From VRUE01 sp963807425 (GTDB lineage: Bacteria > Actinomycetota > Thermoleophilia > Solirubrobacterales > 70-9), in NCBI GenBank assembly GCA_963807425.1, contig CAWEBZ010000009.1:62001-126000 (forward strand): 64,000 nt of DNA. Direction: 5' to 3'. Below are positions 19,346 to 29,018 of this stretch, piece after piece. How positions within the stretch are numbered: the stretch's first letter is position 1; each line of letters begins with the position of its first letter. The notes under the pieces were generated by a model. The model made no database searches, had not been told where the DNA came from, and was given only the letters and a program-made list of their open reading frames with translations. The translations under genes and the position numbers were made by a program.

Positions 19346-21338
19346 CCCGCTCGATCACTGCCTCCAGGCGCCCGCGCATCTCCTCCGCATCGAACTTCTC
19401 GGCGGCGATCCGCAGTGCCAGGCGGCGGCGATCCGGCTCGCCCGCGGGGTCGAGGCGCCAGGCTTCGATCGCCGCGGCCAGGCGCGCTGGGTAAGAACGG
19501 TCAACGACACCGGTGTAGCTCTGGGTCCAGCCGTGCGGGCCCAGCAGAGCTGCCCCTTCGCCGACGTGGGTTGCGATCACCGGGCAGCCGCAACTGAGGT
19601 AGAGCGGCAGCTTGCCGGTCGTCCTGACCCTGCCGACGATGTCGTTGGTTTGGGTCGAGATCGCGGCGTTCATCAGGCTCACGTAAGCGTTGACCCGCTC
19701 CGGCGGGACCCAACCGACGAAGCGGCAGCGCGCGGCGACGCCGAGAGTCTCCGCGCGACGGCGCAGTGGCTCCAAGCCGCTGCCGTCACCGACGATCAGG
19801 GCGGCCACCGAGCGGTCCGTCATAGGCAGAGCCTCGATCAGGTCCCAGCCGTAACTGATGCCGTGCCGGGGAGAGGCGATCAGGCTCCCCACCAGACCGA
19901 CGACGAACGCCCCGTCCAGCTCCAGCTCGGCGGCGAGCTCGGCGGCCTGGACCGGCTTGGCCTGGACCGGCGCCAGGTCGGGGATGTGCGTGGCCGGTCG
20001 GGGCACGTGGGCGGCGTGAAGGCGGCCGCGGACGACAACCTCGTCGGCGCAGCGCAAGGTGAGCTGCTCACCGGCCCCGACCAGAGCCAGACCGGCGAAG
20101 CCCCGCTCGCCCAGGGAACGGGCGAGGGCGTAACCGGCGTCGCCCGTGTCGACGACGATCCGGCGGCGGCTGAGCCGGCCGGCGGCCGCCGCGGCCGTGG
20201 TCGCCTTGCCGACGTCGACCAGGTAGATCACGTCGGCCTCGGTCGCGAGGACGGAGCGCGCCGCCGCCAGCGCCCCCCGCAGCCCGGGCGCCGCAGCGAT
20301 CACCGCTGTCTCCCCAGCCCCGTCCCGCAGCCGCCTGGCCCGCTCGGCGGCCGCGCTCGACTGGCAGACGCTCAGCACCCGGACCGGGCGACTCCCCGGC
20401 TCGACTTTCCGGCCCTGATGCGACCTGCGGAGGGTGCCGAGTGCCCGCAGCCGACCGGACACGTTGCCACGGAGAAGATCCCACCTCCACCCTCCGCCGG
20501 TGACCGCGGTCACAACCGCGGCGACGAAGCCCGGCGAAGCGCGCGTGCCGACCCCGAGCGCCCAGGCGAGATGGGCAACCCTGCCGGCGGGCGACAGGTG
20601 CTCCAGCATCGCCAGGGTCTCGTTGTGGGCGGCATCCGCGAGGTCGCGCTCGCCACGCTCCCGGTCTTCGGCAACCCGCGGCTGTGGCCGGTGGTCGACG
20701 GCGATAGCGGGGTCGTAGACGACCCGGCAGCCCCGTCGGCGCAGCGCCAGGCACAACCCCAACTCCCAGTGGTGCTCGGTGGTGACGGCGCGCAGGCGGC
20801 GGTCGATTCCGATCTCGCGGGCAAGATCGCCGCGGATACTCAAGTTGACCCCCTTGAGGACGTCGACGTCCCGCGCCGGGCCGCTGCCGAGGTGGTGGTT
20901 GCCGGTGGTGCGCCCGAACCAGCTGACCAGGCCCACCCGGCTCTCCGCCCCCTCCTCCAGGCGCTCTCCGTGAAAGACCCAGTCCCGACCGCCGACGGCT
21001 CCGACGCGCGGATCGAGCCCGAAGACCCGCTCGATCCGCTCGATCCAGTCCGAGCGGGCTTCGGCGTCGTCGTCGGTGAGGCAGATGACCTCGCCCAAGG
21101 CGGCGGCGACGCCCGCGTTCAGCGCCGTCGCCACCCCCGGGGAACCGGCTGGGACGTCGATCGTGACGATGCGAACAAGCGGAGCGTGGGCGCGTGCGAC
21201 GCGGTGGCTTGCCTCGTCCTCGCGGCGGGCCACGACGATCACCTCGTCGGGCGCTCTATCCTGCCGCTCTAGAGCCGAAAGACAGCGGCCCAAGACCTGA
21301 GGGCGACGGTAGGTGGGGACGACGACAGAAACGCGCAT
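19335..21338 (-). CDS. Two-domain glycosyltransferase: GT2 fused to GT4
   Basis: This 667-residue protein joins two catalytic modules. Residues 1 to about 310 are GT-A/GT2: MRVSVVVPTYRRPQVL, CLTDDDAEARSDWI with the DDD metal site, and HHWELGLCLALRRRG. After a basic linker, residues from about 330 on are GT-B/GT4: RVLSVCQSSAAAERARRLRD, VVDTGDAGYALARSLGERG, VGLVGSLIASPRHGISYGWDL, LIVGDGSGLEPLRRRAE and CGCPVIATHVGEGAALLG. One chain could add two sugars in succession. The ATG at 21338 is preferred over an upstream TTG at 21371. Confidence 0.9.
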   Translation of the reverse strand: MRVSVVVPTYRRPQVLGRCLSALERQDRAPDEVIVVARREDEASHRVARAHAPLVRIVTIDVPAGSPGVATALNAGVAAALGEVICLTDDDAEARSDWIERIERVFGLDPRVGAVGGRDWVFHGERLEEGAESRVGLVSWFGRTTGNHHLGSGPARDVDVLKGVNLSIRGDLAREIGIDRRLRAVTTEHHWELGLCLALRRRGCRVVYDPAIAVDHRPQPRVAEDRERGERDLADAAHNETLAMLEHLSPAGRVAHLAWALGVGTRASPGFVAAVVTAVTGGGWRWDLLRGNVSGRLRALGTLRRSHQGRKVEPGSRPVRVLSVCQSSAAAERARRLRDGAGETAVIAAAPGLRGALAAARSVLATEADVIYLVDVGKATTAAAAAGRLSRRRIVVDTGDAGYALARSLGERGFAGLALVGAGEQLTLRCADEVVVRGRLHAAHVPRPATHIPDLAPVQAKPVQAAELAAELELDGAFVVGLVGSLIASPRHGISYGWDLIEALPMTDRSVAALIVGDGSGLEPLRRRAETLGVAARCRFVGWVPPERVNAYVSLMNAAISTQTNDIVGRVRTTGKLPLYLSCGCPVIATHVGEGAALLGPHGWTQSYTGVVDRSYPARLAAAIEAWRLDPAGEPDRRRLALRIAAEKFDAEEMRGRLEAVIERVSR

Positions 21339-21440
21339 CGCAACATCGTTGCACCGGATCAGATTGTCCAACGAGAAGCTAACGTCTCTCAGTCACATTC
21401 CTTTGACAACGATCCCGGTCATAGATGGAGGGCCAAGCAA

Positions 21441-23039
21441 GTGAACGAGACCTCAGACGCCACCGAGATCTTCGCCCCCCTCTGGAAACGCAAGTGGCTG
21501 ATCCTCCTCGTCGGGGTGCTGGTCGGGGTCGCCACCTACCTCTACTACGACCATGAGCCCAAGGTGTACGGAGCCTCGACTGGCGTCTACCTGGGCAGCG
21601 GCTCCGAAGTCCAAGCGCTGCTCGGCAACGGCCAGGCCACCTCCACCGAAAATGACCGCAGCATCACCAACCAGGTGGTGCTGATCAACTCCAGCGTCGT
21701 CGGAGCCGCCGTGCAGCGGCGCCTGCTCGAGGAAGGGAACACCGAGGCGGCCGGCGGCACCGTCACGGCGACCGCCGCCAAAGGCAGCGACTTCATCTTG
21801 ATCTCGACCACCGCCGGCACCGGCCAGGCCGCCGCGGACCTCGCCAACACCTACGTCCAGGTCTATCTGCGCCTGCGCGAAGCGAGCTACCGAAGGAACA
21901 TCGAAATCGCCCTCGCCAGCACCAACGAGCAGCTGCGGGCGACCGAAGAAACGGTCACCCCGACCGCGTCGGAAACCCTGCAGATTCAGAACCTGGTCGA
22001 TCGCATCAACCAGCTGCGCTCGCAACTCTCGCTTGGCGACGCCGGCAACCGGCAGATCAACCCCGCCGTCGCCAGCTCCGTGCCGCTCTCTCCCAAGCCG
22101 ATGAGAAACGCGATCTTCGGCTTCGTCCTCGGCCTCGTCCTCGCGGCCGTCGGCGCCTACGTCCTCAGCCGCTTCGACCGCCGCCTGCGTTCCCTGGCCG
22201 ACATCGAGGAGACCTTGCAGGCCCCGGTGCTGACCACGGTCCCGTCGATCCGACGGCCGATCGTCAACCAGCAGGGTGAGGTGTTGCCGGCGGCGGCGCT
22301 GCGCGAGCCCCTGCGACGGCTGCACACGACCCTGCAGTTGCGCAACATGGCGGATCCCGACCGGGGCCCGGCGCCGCGCTCGCTGCTCTTCGTCAGCGCC
22401 GATGCCGGCGACGGCAAGTCAACGCTGCTGGCCGGCCTGGCCATGGTGCAGCGCGAGGCCGGCGAACGGGTCGTGATCCTCGAGTCCGATATGCGCCGCC
22501 CGATTCAGGCGGATCTGTTCGGCATCGACGGCTCGCAGGGTCTGGCCGAGGTCTTGGCGGGAGCGGTCCCGGTTCAGCAGGCGACCCAGACCCTCGGGGC
22601 CTCCCCTCCCGCAAGCCCTGTCGCCCCTTTCGATCTGGGAGAGGGAGTCGCGACGGTGGCTGAACAGCGGGTCGGCGGCTCCCTGTCGATCCTGCCAAGC
22701 GGCGGCGCGGTGGCCAATCCCCCGGCGCTGCTCGCCGGTCGGGCGATGCCGATGCTGCTCGGCTCGCTCAGCGAGGAATTCGACTACGTCCTGGTCGATG
22801 CCCCACCCCCACTCGAGGTCAGCGACGTCTTGCCACTGCTGGCAACGGTCGACGCGATCGTGATCGTCGCTCGGGTCGGTCACACCGGCGAGAGCTCGGC
22901 TCAGCGCCTCGTCGACCTGCTCTCGCGCGCGCCCCATGCGCCGGTGGTGGGGGTGATCGCCAACGACGCGTCGGAGTCGGACATGGAGACCTTCGGGCTC
23001 TCTTTGACGGACTACGGGCGCGGCGCCAACTCCCGGTGA
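21441..23039 (+). CDS. Wzz/BY-kinase-like polysaccharide chain-length and export regulator
   Basis: This 532-residue protein has a Wzz domain flanked by two TM helices (about 18-38 and 225-245). The cytoplasmic P-loop domain has Walker A in SADAGDGKSTLL (about 315), Walker A' in VILESDMRRP and Walker B in FDYVLVDAPP. Such proteins set chain length and assembly of exported polysaccharide. Typical BY-kinases end in a tyrosine cluster; here the tail is only LTDYGRGANSR with one Tyr, so cyclic autophosphorylation may be reduced or lost. The GTG start has GGAGG 9 nt upstream. It is the first gene of an overlapping eight-gene operon. Confidence 0.9.
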   Translation: MNETSDATEIFAPLWKRKWLILLVGVLVGVATYLYYDHEPKVYGASTGVYLGSGSEVQALLGNGQATSTENDRSITNQVVLINSSVVGAAVQRRLLEEGNTEAAGGTVTATAAKGSDFILISTTAGTGQAAADLANTYVQVYLRLREASYRRNIEIALASTNEQLRATEETVTPTASETLQIQNLVDRINQLRSQLSLGDAGNRQINPAVASSVPLSPKPMRNAIFGFVLGLVLAAVGAYVLSRFDRRLRSLADIEETLQAPVLTTVPSIRRPIVNQQGEVLPAAALREPLRRLHTTLQLRNMADPDRGPAPRSLLFVSADAGDGKSTLLAGLAMVQREAGERVVILESDMRRPIQADLFGIDGSQGLAEVLAGAVPVQQATQTLGASPPASPVAPFDLGEGVATVAEQRVGGSLSILPSGGAVANPPALLAGRAMPMLLGSLSEEFDYVLVDAPPPLEVSDVLPLLATVDAIVIVARVGHTGESSAQRLVDLLSRAPHAPVVGVIANDASESDMETFGLSLTDYGRGANSR

Positions 23040-24592
23040 GAATCGGGCCCTCACTCGCCGGGGCGCCAACCGCCCCTTGGAACAGTCACCCCGCCATTCT
23101 CGGCCGCCGCCGACAGGAGCTGCTCGCCGGCTTCCTCGCTGCGGCGATTCCCCTTCTCCTCGCCCTGGCGATCGCGGTGAGGGTCCCCGACCCGAACTTC
23201 TTCCTCGCCGCTGGGATCATCTTCGTGATGCTGGCGCTGGTGGCCTTCGCCGCCAGCACCCGCTACGAGGTGACCCTGACCATCCTCGTCCTCTACTTCG
23301 GGCTGGCCGACGGCGTGATCAAGCTGGAGACCACGAACCAACTGGTCTCCAGCCTGCGCGACCTGATGATCGCCTCGCTCTGCGTCGGCGTCCTGGCGCG
23401 GGTCGTGATCCGTCGCGAGAAGATCGAGTTGCCGCCTCTGTCGGGCTGGGTGATCGCCTTCGTCGTCCTCGTCCTGGTCGAGGCCGCCAATCCCCATACC
23501 TTCGGGATCCTTAAGGTGCTCGGCGGCTTTCGCCAGCATCTGGAGTGGATTCCGTTCTTCTTCGTCGGCTACTACCTGATGCGGTCCAAGCATCGCTTCC
23601 GCAATCTGTTCCTGCTGCTCGGCGTGATCGCGCTCGCCAATGGCGTGGTAAGCACGATCCAGACCCAGCTCACCCCCGAACAGCTCGCCGCGTGGGGGCC
23701 CGGGTATGAGGAACGGATCACCGGCTCCGGCGATGTTTCCGGTCGCGTCTACTCCGACAACGAAGGCACCGAGCGAGTGCGGCCCCCGGCGCTGGGCTCC
23801 GATCTTGGTTTCGGCGGCTTCGTTGGCGTCCTCGCCCTACCGGGACTGCTGGCCCTGTTGGGGGCGCGGGGAATACGACAGCAACCCTTGGTGGTGCTGC
23901 TCTGTCTCGGCTCACTGCTTGCCGTTGCAACTTCGCTGCAACGGCAGGCGGTGCTGGGTGCGGTGATCGCCGCGATCGCGCTGGCAATGCTCTCGGCCAG
24001 TGCCGGGCGACGGGCGACCAACGTCCTGGCCGGCCTGCTGGTGATCGCGACGCTCGGCTTCGTCCTCGCCTCGGCCCTGGCGCCCAGCGCCGGCGAGGGA
24101 GTCTTCTCACGCTACGAAAGCATCACCCCCGACAAAGCGGCCACCACCTCGGTCGAGTACCGCCAGGCGACGATCGCCCAGATCCCGGCGGTGGTCGAGG
24201 AGTATCCGCTGGGCGCCGGCCTCGCAATCGCCGGGGCAGGCAAGAGCTTTGGCGGCACCAGCACGCCAATCATCGATGGTCACACCGCCAGTGCCGAGTC
24301 CCAGTACAACTACGTGACCCTTGAACTCGGCCTGCCGGGATTGATCCTCTGGGTCGCGCTCTCAATCACCCTGATCGCCTTGGCCATAACCGGGCTGCGG
24401 CGGATCGGCGACGTCGAGCTGCGCCTCCTCCTGGCTGGGGTCTTCGCCGCTGTGATCGCCTTCACGATCATGGGCTTCGTCGGACCGACGATGTCGAACC
24501 TTCCGTTCGGGCCGTACTTCTGGTTCGCCCTCGGAGTCGCCGCCTACTGGTTCAAGACCAGACCGGCACGGGGACGCCTCGAACCGCGATGA
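23036..24592 (+). CDS. O-antigen ligase/polymerase-like membrane protein
   Basis: This protein of about 518 residues has some ten hydrophobic helices and a long external loop near residues 225-260 and 360-415 (ERITGSGDVSGRVYSDNEGTERVRPP; SVEYRQATIAQIPAVVEEYPLGAGL), the layout of Wzy/WaaL proteins. It is the second ligase/polymerase candidate in the region and the one in the kinase operon, so it is the better candidate for polymerising this glycan. The GTG start overlaps the upstream stop (GTGA), and its own stop overlaps the next ATG. Confidence 0.85.
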   Translation: MRIGPSLAGAPTAPWNSHPAILGRRRQELLAGFLAAAIPLLLALAIAVRVPDPNFFLAAGIIFVMLALVAFAASTRYEVTLTILVLYFGLADGVIKLETTNQLVSSLRDLMIASLCVGVLARVVIRREKIELPPLSGWVIAFVVLVLVEAANPHTFGILKVLGGFRQHLEWIPFFFVGYYLMRSKHRFRNLFLLLGVIALANGVVSTIQTQLTPEQLAAWGPGYEERITGSGDVSGRVYSDNEGTERVRPPALGSDLGFGGFVGVLALPGLLALLGARGIRQQPLVVLLCLGSLLAVATSLQRQAVLGAVIAAIALAMLSASAGRRATNVLAGLLVIATLGFVLASALAPSAGEGVFSRYESITPDKAATTSVEYRQATIAQIPAVVEEYPLGAGLAIAGAGKSFGGTSTPIIDGHTASAESQYNYVTLELGLPGLILWVALSITLIALAITGLRRIGDVELRLLLAGVFAAVIAFTIMGFVGPTMSNLPFGPYFWFALGVAAYWFKTRPARGRLEPR

Positions 24593-25482
24593 GCTCCGTC
24601 GCCGCCGACTCGAGGACGTCGAGCGTCTCGATCTGCATCTGCACGCGCAACCGGCCCGCCGAGCTGCGGCGCGCCCTCGACAGCATTGCCGCCTCGAGCC
24701 TGCGGCCAGCTCAGGTGATCGTCTCCGATGACGGGGACGAAGACGACACTCCCGCCCTGGTCGCCGCCCATTCGCTTCCGATTCTCTACACGAAGGGTCC
24801 TCGCTCCGGCCTCGGCGCAAATCGCAACCACGCGATCTCGGTCGCAACCGGGGACTACCTGCTGTTCCTCGACGATGACGGCGCCCTTGGCGAGACTTTT
24901 CTGGAGCAGGTCGACCGCGTTCTGGGGGCGCTCGAGCCCGCGCGACGCGCCCACGCGATCGTCACCGGCGCCGACCTCGAGGACGGGCGCCTCGTGGTCC
25001 CCAACGACCAGGGGCTGCTGGGTTTCCAGTCGCGGGCCTACAAGCCGGGAGCGCCCCTGCACACCGTCGTCATCAACGCCGCGCTCTTCCCGCGCCGGCT
25101 CTTCGAGGACATCGGTTTCGACCCCAACCTCAGATACGGCTTCGATGAGGTCGACATCACCACCCAAGCCGTAGCCAGGGGCTTCACCATCGTCCCTTGC
25201 TTCGACGCCGTCAATTTCCACTTCCCCTCTCCCGTCGGCCGCGACGAGTACCGAGATCTGGCCAGCGCCTCACGGCTCTACGTGACGCTGAAGCGGAGGC
25301 GCTGGACCGAGGGCTCCCGGCTGCGCGCCTGGTTCGGCTTCGGCCTCGCGGTCGCGCATCTGTTCGCCGCCTCGGTCAAGCGTCGTGGCCCCGCAGGAAT
25401 CGGTGACGCGCGGCAGGCGGTCGCCCTCGCCCGCGCCCACTATGCGTCCTTTCTCGCCGCCAGAGACGAGGTGGACCGGTGA
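24589..25482 (+). CDS. Glycosyltransferase family 2
   Basis: This 297-residue GT-A enzyme starts with SVSICICTRNRPAELRRALDSIAAS and has the nucleotide/metal motif LLFLDDDGALGETFLEQVD near residue 90. FDEVDITTQAVARGF further on is the acceptor-side acidic motif. It probably adds a sugar to the lipid-linked repeat unit. It overlaps its neighbours by 4 nt on both sides. Confidence 0.92.
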   Translation: MSSVAADSRTSSVSICICTRNRPAELRRALDSIAASSLRPAQVIVSDDGDEDDTPALVAAHSLPILYTKGPRSGLGANRNHAISVATGDYLLFLDDDGALGETFLEQVDRVLGALEPARRAHAIVTGADLEDGRLVVPNDQGLLGFQSRAYKPGAPLHTVVINAALFPRRLFEDIGFDPNLRYGFDEVDITTQAVARGFTIVPCFDAVNFHFPSPVGRDEYRDLASASRLYVTLKRRRWTEGSRLRAWFGFGLAVAHLFAASVKRRGPAGIGDARQAVALARAHYASFLAARDEVDR

Positions 25483-27278
25483 TCGGCCGAGTTCGCGATC
25501 CCGGCGGCCGCGCCTCGCCCGGCTCGGCGTCCCTGCGCCAACTGCAGCCGCTGGTCGGCAACCGCCGCGGCCCGATCGTGACCCTGGCGGCGGTCTCGGT
25601 CCTCTCCGGCCTGACCGAAGCCGTGATCCTCGCCGTCGTCGCCCAGGTCGCCGCCAGTCTCGTCACCGGCGACTCCGCGATCGACGTCAGCGTCGGAGCC
25701 CTCAGCGTCCACACCACCGTCGACGCCCTGCTGATCGCAGCCGGCGTGCTGGCCCTGATGCGCCTCGCGCTGCAGGTGCCGATCGCCTGGCTGCCGGCAC
25801 GGATCGCCGCCGACGTCCAGGCCGGGCTGCGCCGGGACCTCTTCAGCGCCTTCACCCGCTCCTCTTGGGGCGTGCAATCGGACGATCGCGAGGGTCACCT
25901 GCAGGAGATGTTGACCAGCCAGGTGGTGCAGGCGACCCAGGGCGCCCAGCAGGTGACGATCTTCCTGACCGCGCTTCTCTCCTTTCTGGTCCTGATCGTC
26001 TCCGCGCTGGCGCTCAACTTCGTCGCGGCGGTAGTCGTCCTCGGCGCGGCGGCGGCGCTCTTTGCCCTGCTCCGGCCGATGAACCGGCTCGGGCACCAGC
26101 GCTCGCACGCCCTCTCCCAGGCCCAGATGGACTACGCGAGCGGCGTCGGCGAGGCGGTGCGAGTAGCTGAAGAGACCCAAGTCTTCGGCGTCGCCGGGGC
26201 CCAGCGCAACCGCATCGGCAACCTCATCTCGACCTCGCAGGACCTCTTCTTCCGGACTCAGTTCGTCGCCCGGCTGGTGCCTGGGCTCTACCAGAGCCTG
26301 ATCTTTCTCGTGATCGTGATCGGACTGGCTGGCCTCTACGCATCCGGCATCGGGCAGGTGGCCTCGCTCGGGGCGGTGGTCCTGCTGTTGGTCCGCGCCG
26401 GCTCCTACGGTCAACAGCTGCAGAGTTCCTACCAGCTCACGCGTCAGGCGCTGCCGTTCGTCGAACGCCTGCAGGAGGCGGAGCGGCGGTACGCAGAGAG
26501 CGACCTGCCGGCAGGCGATCAACCTTTGGCGGCGTTGCGGACTCTGCGCCTGGAGCGGGTCTCGTTCGGCTACCGACCAGCGCGGCCGGTGCTGTCTGAG
26601 GTCAGCTTCGAGGTGCAAGGGGGAGAAGCGGTCGGTGTCGTCGGGCCTTCCGGAGCGGGCAAGTCGACCTTGGTGCAACTGCTGCTGCAACTGCGGGCCC
26701 CCGACAGCGGCAGCTATGCGCTCAATGGAGTCGCCGCCAGAGAAATCAACCCTGAAGACTGGCACCGCAAAGTCGCATACGTACCGCAGGAACCGCGGCT
26801 TCTGCATGCCTCGGCGGCCGAGAACATCCGCTTCTTCCGCCCGCTCGATCAGGGCGCAGTGGAAGCAGCGGCGCAGATGGCCCGTATCCACGAGGACATC
26901 CTCAGCTGGGGCGATGGCTACGACACGGTCATCGGGCCTCGTGCCAGCGCCGTCTCCGGAGGGCAGCAGCAGCGCATCTGCCTCGCCCGGGCCCTCGTCG
27001 CAAAACCGCAGATTCTCGTTCTCGACGAGCCGACCAGCGCCCTCGACCCGCGCTCGGAGGCGCTGATCCAGGAGTCGCTGCACGGTCTCAAGGGCGAGCT
27101 GACGATCTTTGCCATCGCCCACCGGATCTCGACTCTGGACATGTGCGACCGGGTGATCGTCATCGTCGACGGCCGCCTCGACGCTTTCGACACCACCGCC
27201 GGCCTGCTGCAAAGCAATCCCTACTACCGGTCGGCCTCCGGCCTCAGCGAGAGCGCCTCCGGGAAGGCCACACCTTGA
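25479..27278 (+). CDS. ABC exporter, fused membrane and ATPase domains
   Basis: This 599-residue half-transporter has a six-helix membrane domain (about 30-330) and a C-terminal ATPase. The ATPase shows Walker A GPSGAGKST near residue 388, a Q-loop in VPQEPRL, the signature VSGGQQQR, Walker B ILVLDEPTSALD and the H-loop IAHRIS. It resembles MsbA/PglK-type flippases and would move a lipid-linked oligosaccharide or polymer across the membrane as a homodimer. The GTG start overlaps the GT2 stop. Its place between glycosyltransferase and tailoring genes supports a glycan substrate. Confidence 0.92.
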   Translation: MIGRVRDPGGRASPGSASLRQLQPLVGNRRGPIVTLAAVSVLSGLTEAVILAVVAQVAASLVTGDSAIDVSVGALSVHTTVDALLIAAGVLALMRLALQVPIAWLPARIAADVQAGLRRDLFSAFTRSSWGVQSDDREGHLQEMLTSQVVQATQGAQQVTIFLTALLSFLVLIVSALALNFVAAVVVLGAAAALFALLRPMNRLGHQRSHALSQAQMDYASGVGEAVRVAEETQVFGVAGAQRNRIGNLISTSQDLFFRTQFVARLVPGLYQSLIFLVIVIGLAGLYASGIGQVASLGAVVLLLVRAGSYGQQLQSSYQLTRQALPFVERLQEAERRYAESDLPAGDQPLAALRTLRLERVSFGYRPARPVLSEVSFEVQGGEAVGVVGPSGAGKSTLVQLLLQLRAPDSGSYALNGVAAREINPEDWHRKVAYVPQEPRLLHASAAENIRFFRPLDQGAVEAAAQMARIHEDILSWGDGYDTVIGPRASAVSGGQQQRICLARALVAKPQILVLDEPTSALDPRSEALIQESLHGLKGELTIFAIAHRISTLDMCDRVIVIVDGRLDAFDTTAGLLQSNPYYRSASGLSESASGKATP

Positions 27279-27280
27279 GC

Positions 27281-28075
27281 ATGCCCGACCGCAAGATGAC
27301 CATCAGGCGGGTCGGCGGGGCAGTCCGACGCCGCGCCCGCCACCTGCCCGCAACGGCGAGGAGGCGGCTGCCCTTCGGCGATCGCTTCCGTCTGGCGCTC
27401 GAGGATCCCACGGCCCCCATCTGCAGTGACATGAAGGCCGAGTCGAGCACTCTGCTGCTCGCCTTCGGAGGGATGAAGGGAAAACTCGACATACCTCCTT
27501 TCGAGTTCTTCGGATTGACGGGCGAGATGCCGATCAAACGCCTCTTCGTGAGAGATCTGAAGCAGGCCTGGTATCACCGTGGCGTCCAACGCCACGGTGC
27601 GACGATCCCGAAGGTCGCTGAGCATCTCGACCGACTCATCGCCTCGCAGCGGATCGAGCGACTCGTGGTGGTTGGCACCTCCGCGGGGGGATACGCGGCG
27701 TTGATCTTCGGTTCGCTGCTGGGAGCAGATCGGGTGCTCTGCTGGGGACCGCAAACCTGCCTCGACCTGAAAGTCCTGGGTCAGATGGACGACCACCGGT
27801 GGGACGACAGGATCGCCGGCCTGATGTCTAACCACCACTTGGACGAGGACTGGTTGGACCTGCGTCGTGCCCTTCCCCCGGCCCGCATCGCCCAGACCCG
27901 ATACGAGCTTTTCTTCGACGACTCCTATCTGCTCGACCGCCTCCACGTCGAGCGACTCAGCGACGTCGACGGAGTGCAGCTGCGGCCGGTCGCCGGCGGA
28001 AAGCACGAGGTGGCCCGCCAAATGCGCAAGACGGGCGAACTGGAGCAGGTACTGCGGGGCGCACTCGGTGTTTGA
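27281..28075 (+). CDS. Alpha/beta-hydrolase-fold protein in the polysaccharide operon
   Basis: This protein of about 264 residues has a nucleophile-elbow motif GTSAGGYAALIFG near residue 128 and a late His in AGGKHEVARQ, consistent with a serine-hydrolase triad; candidate acid residues are in FFDDSYLLDR. It is not a close match to any esterase I can name. It may add or remove acyl groups on the glycan. The ATG at 27281 has GGGAAGG 13 nt upstream; a TTG at 27275 (TTGA overlap, SD spacing 7) is an equally good start. Confidence 0.7.
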   Translation: MPDRKMTIRRVGGAVRRRARHLPATARRRLPFGDRFRLALEDPTAPICSDMKAESSTLLLAFGGMKGKLDIPPFEFFGLTGEMPIKRLFVRDLKQAWYHRGVQRHGATIPKVAEHLDRLIASQRIERLVVVGTSAGGYAALIFGSLLGADRVLCWGPQTCLDLKVLGQMDDHRWDDRIAGLMSNHHLDEDWLDLRRALPPARIAQTRYELFFDDSYLLDRLHVERLSDVDGVQLRPVAGGKHEVARQMRKTGELEQVLRGALGV

Positions 28076-29018
28076 CGGTTCGCGACGGACCCCGGACTTC
28101 TTCATCGTCGGTCACCCGAAGTGCGGCACCACCGCCCTCTTCGAGATGCTGCGGACCCACCCTCAGATCTACATGCCGGACTGTAAGGAGACCCAGTTCT
28201 TCGCCACCGAGCTCGGCAGCCGGCCCGGGACCGAAGGGCGCACGTTGACTCAGTACCTCGACCTGTTCGCCGCTGCCGGGCCCGGCCAGCAGGTAGGAGA
28301 GGCATCGGTATCCCACCTCTGGTCCCGCACCGCCGCGGCCGGCATCGCCGAGCTGCGGCCCGACGCCAAGATCATCGCGATCCTGCGCGAGCCGGCGAGC
28401 TTCCTGCGCTCGCTGCATCTGCAGTTCGTGCAGACGCGGGTCGAGTCGGAGAGTGACTTTCGTAAGGCACTGGCGCTGGAGGACGTGAGGCGAAAGGGAC
28501 GCGAGCTGCCGGCTTCCTCGGCGCACTGGCCCCTGAAGCTCCTCTACTCCGATTACATCCGCTACGTCGAGCAGCTGCGCCGCTACGAAGACCGCTTCCC
28601 TGCCGAGAACATCCTGGTCCTGATCTACGACGACTTTCGCCGGGACAACGAGGAGACCGTGCGCCGGGTGCTGCGCTTCCTCGAAGTCGAGGACTCGGTG
28701 GCGGTCGCCGCAAGCGATGCCAACCCATCCGTGCGGGTGCGCTCGACCCGCGTCAACGACACCCTGCAGGCATTGATGATGGGCCGGGGCCCGGTCTCCG
28801 GCGCGCTCAAGGCCGGGGTCAAGGCGGTGACGCCGAGAGCGGCCCGGCTGCGAGCCTTCGAGGCCTTCCGCCAGCGCTTCGTCTACTCCAAGCCGGCGCC
28901 AGAGGACGAGAGACTGACCGGCGAGCTTCGACGGCGATTCGAGCCCGAGGTCGTGGCGGCGGCCGAATATCTCGGCCGTGACCTCGTCAATCTCTGGGGA
29001 TACGACCACCATGCCTGA
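28068..29018 (+). CDS. PAPS-dependent sulfotransferase
   Basis: This 316-residue enzyme transfers sulfate from PAPS to a carbohydrate hydroxyl. It has the 5'-phosphosulfate loop PDFFIVGHPKCGTTALFEML near the N terminus and the 3'-phosphate motif IIAILREPASFLRSLHLQF near residue 100. LVLIYDDFRRDNEETVRRVLRFLEV later on is typical of bacterial glycan sulfotransferases. The GTG start overlaps the hydrolase stop by 8 nt. A paralogue lies two genes downstream and shares a 48-nt identical stretch. Confidence 0.92.
   Translation: MFDGSRRTPDFFIVGHPKCGTTALFEMLRTHPQIYMPDCKETQFFATELGSRPGTEGRTLTQYLDLFAAAGPGQQVGEASVSHLWSRTAAAGIAELRPDAKIIAILREPASFLRSLHLQFVQTRVESESDFRKALALEDVRRKGRELPASSAHWPLKLLYSDYIRYVEQLRRYEDRFPAENILVLIYDDFRRDNEETVRRVLRFLEVEDSVAVAASDANPSVRVRSTRVNDTLQALMMGRGPVSGALKAGVKAVTPRAARLRAFEAFRQRFVYSKPAPEDERLTGELRRRFEPEVVAAAEYLGRDLVNLWGYDHHA

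Noticed and set aside
19533..21272. Long plus-strand frame opposite the GT2-GT4 fusion
   Set aside because: Pure shadow of the real gene; no RBS, no recognisable motif.
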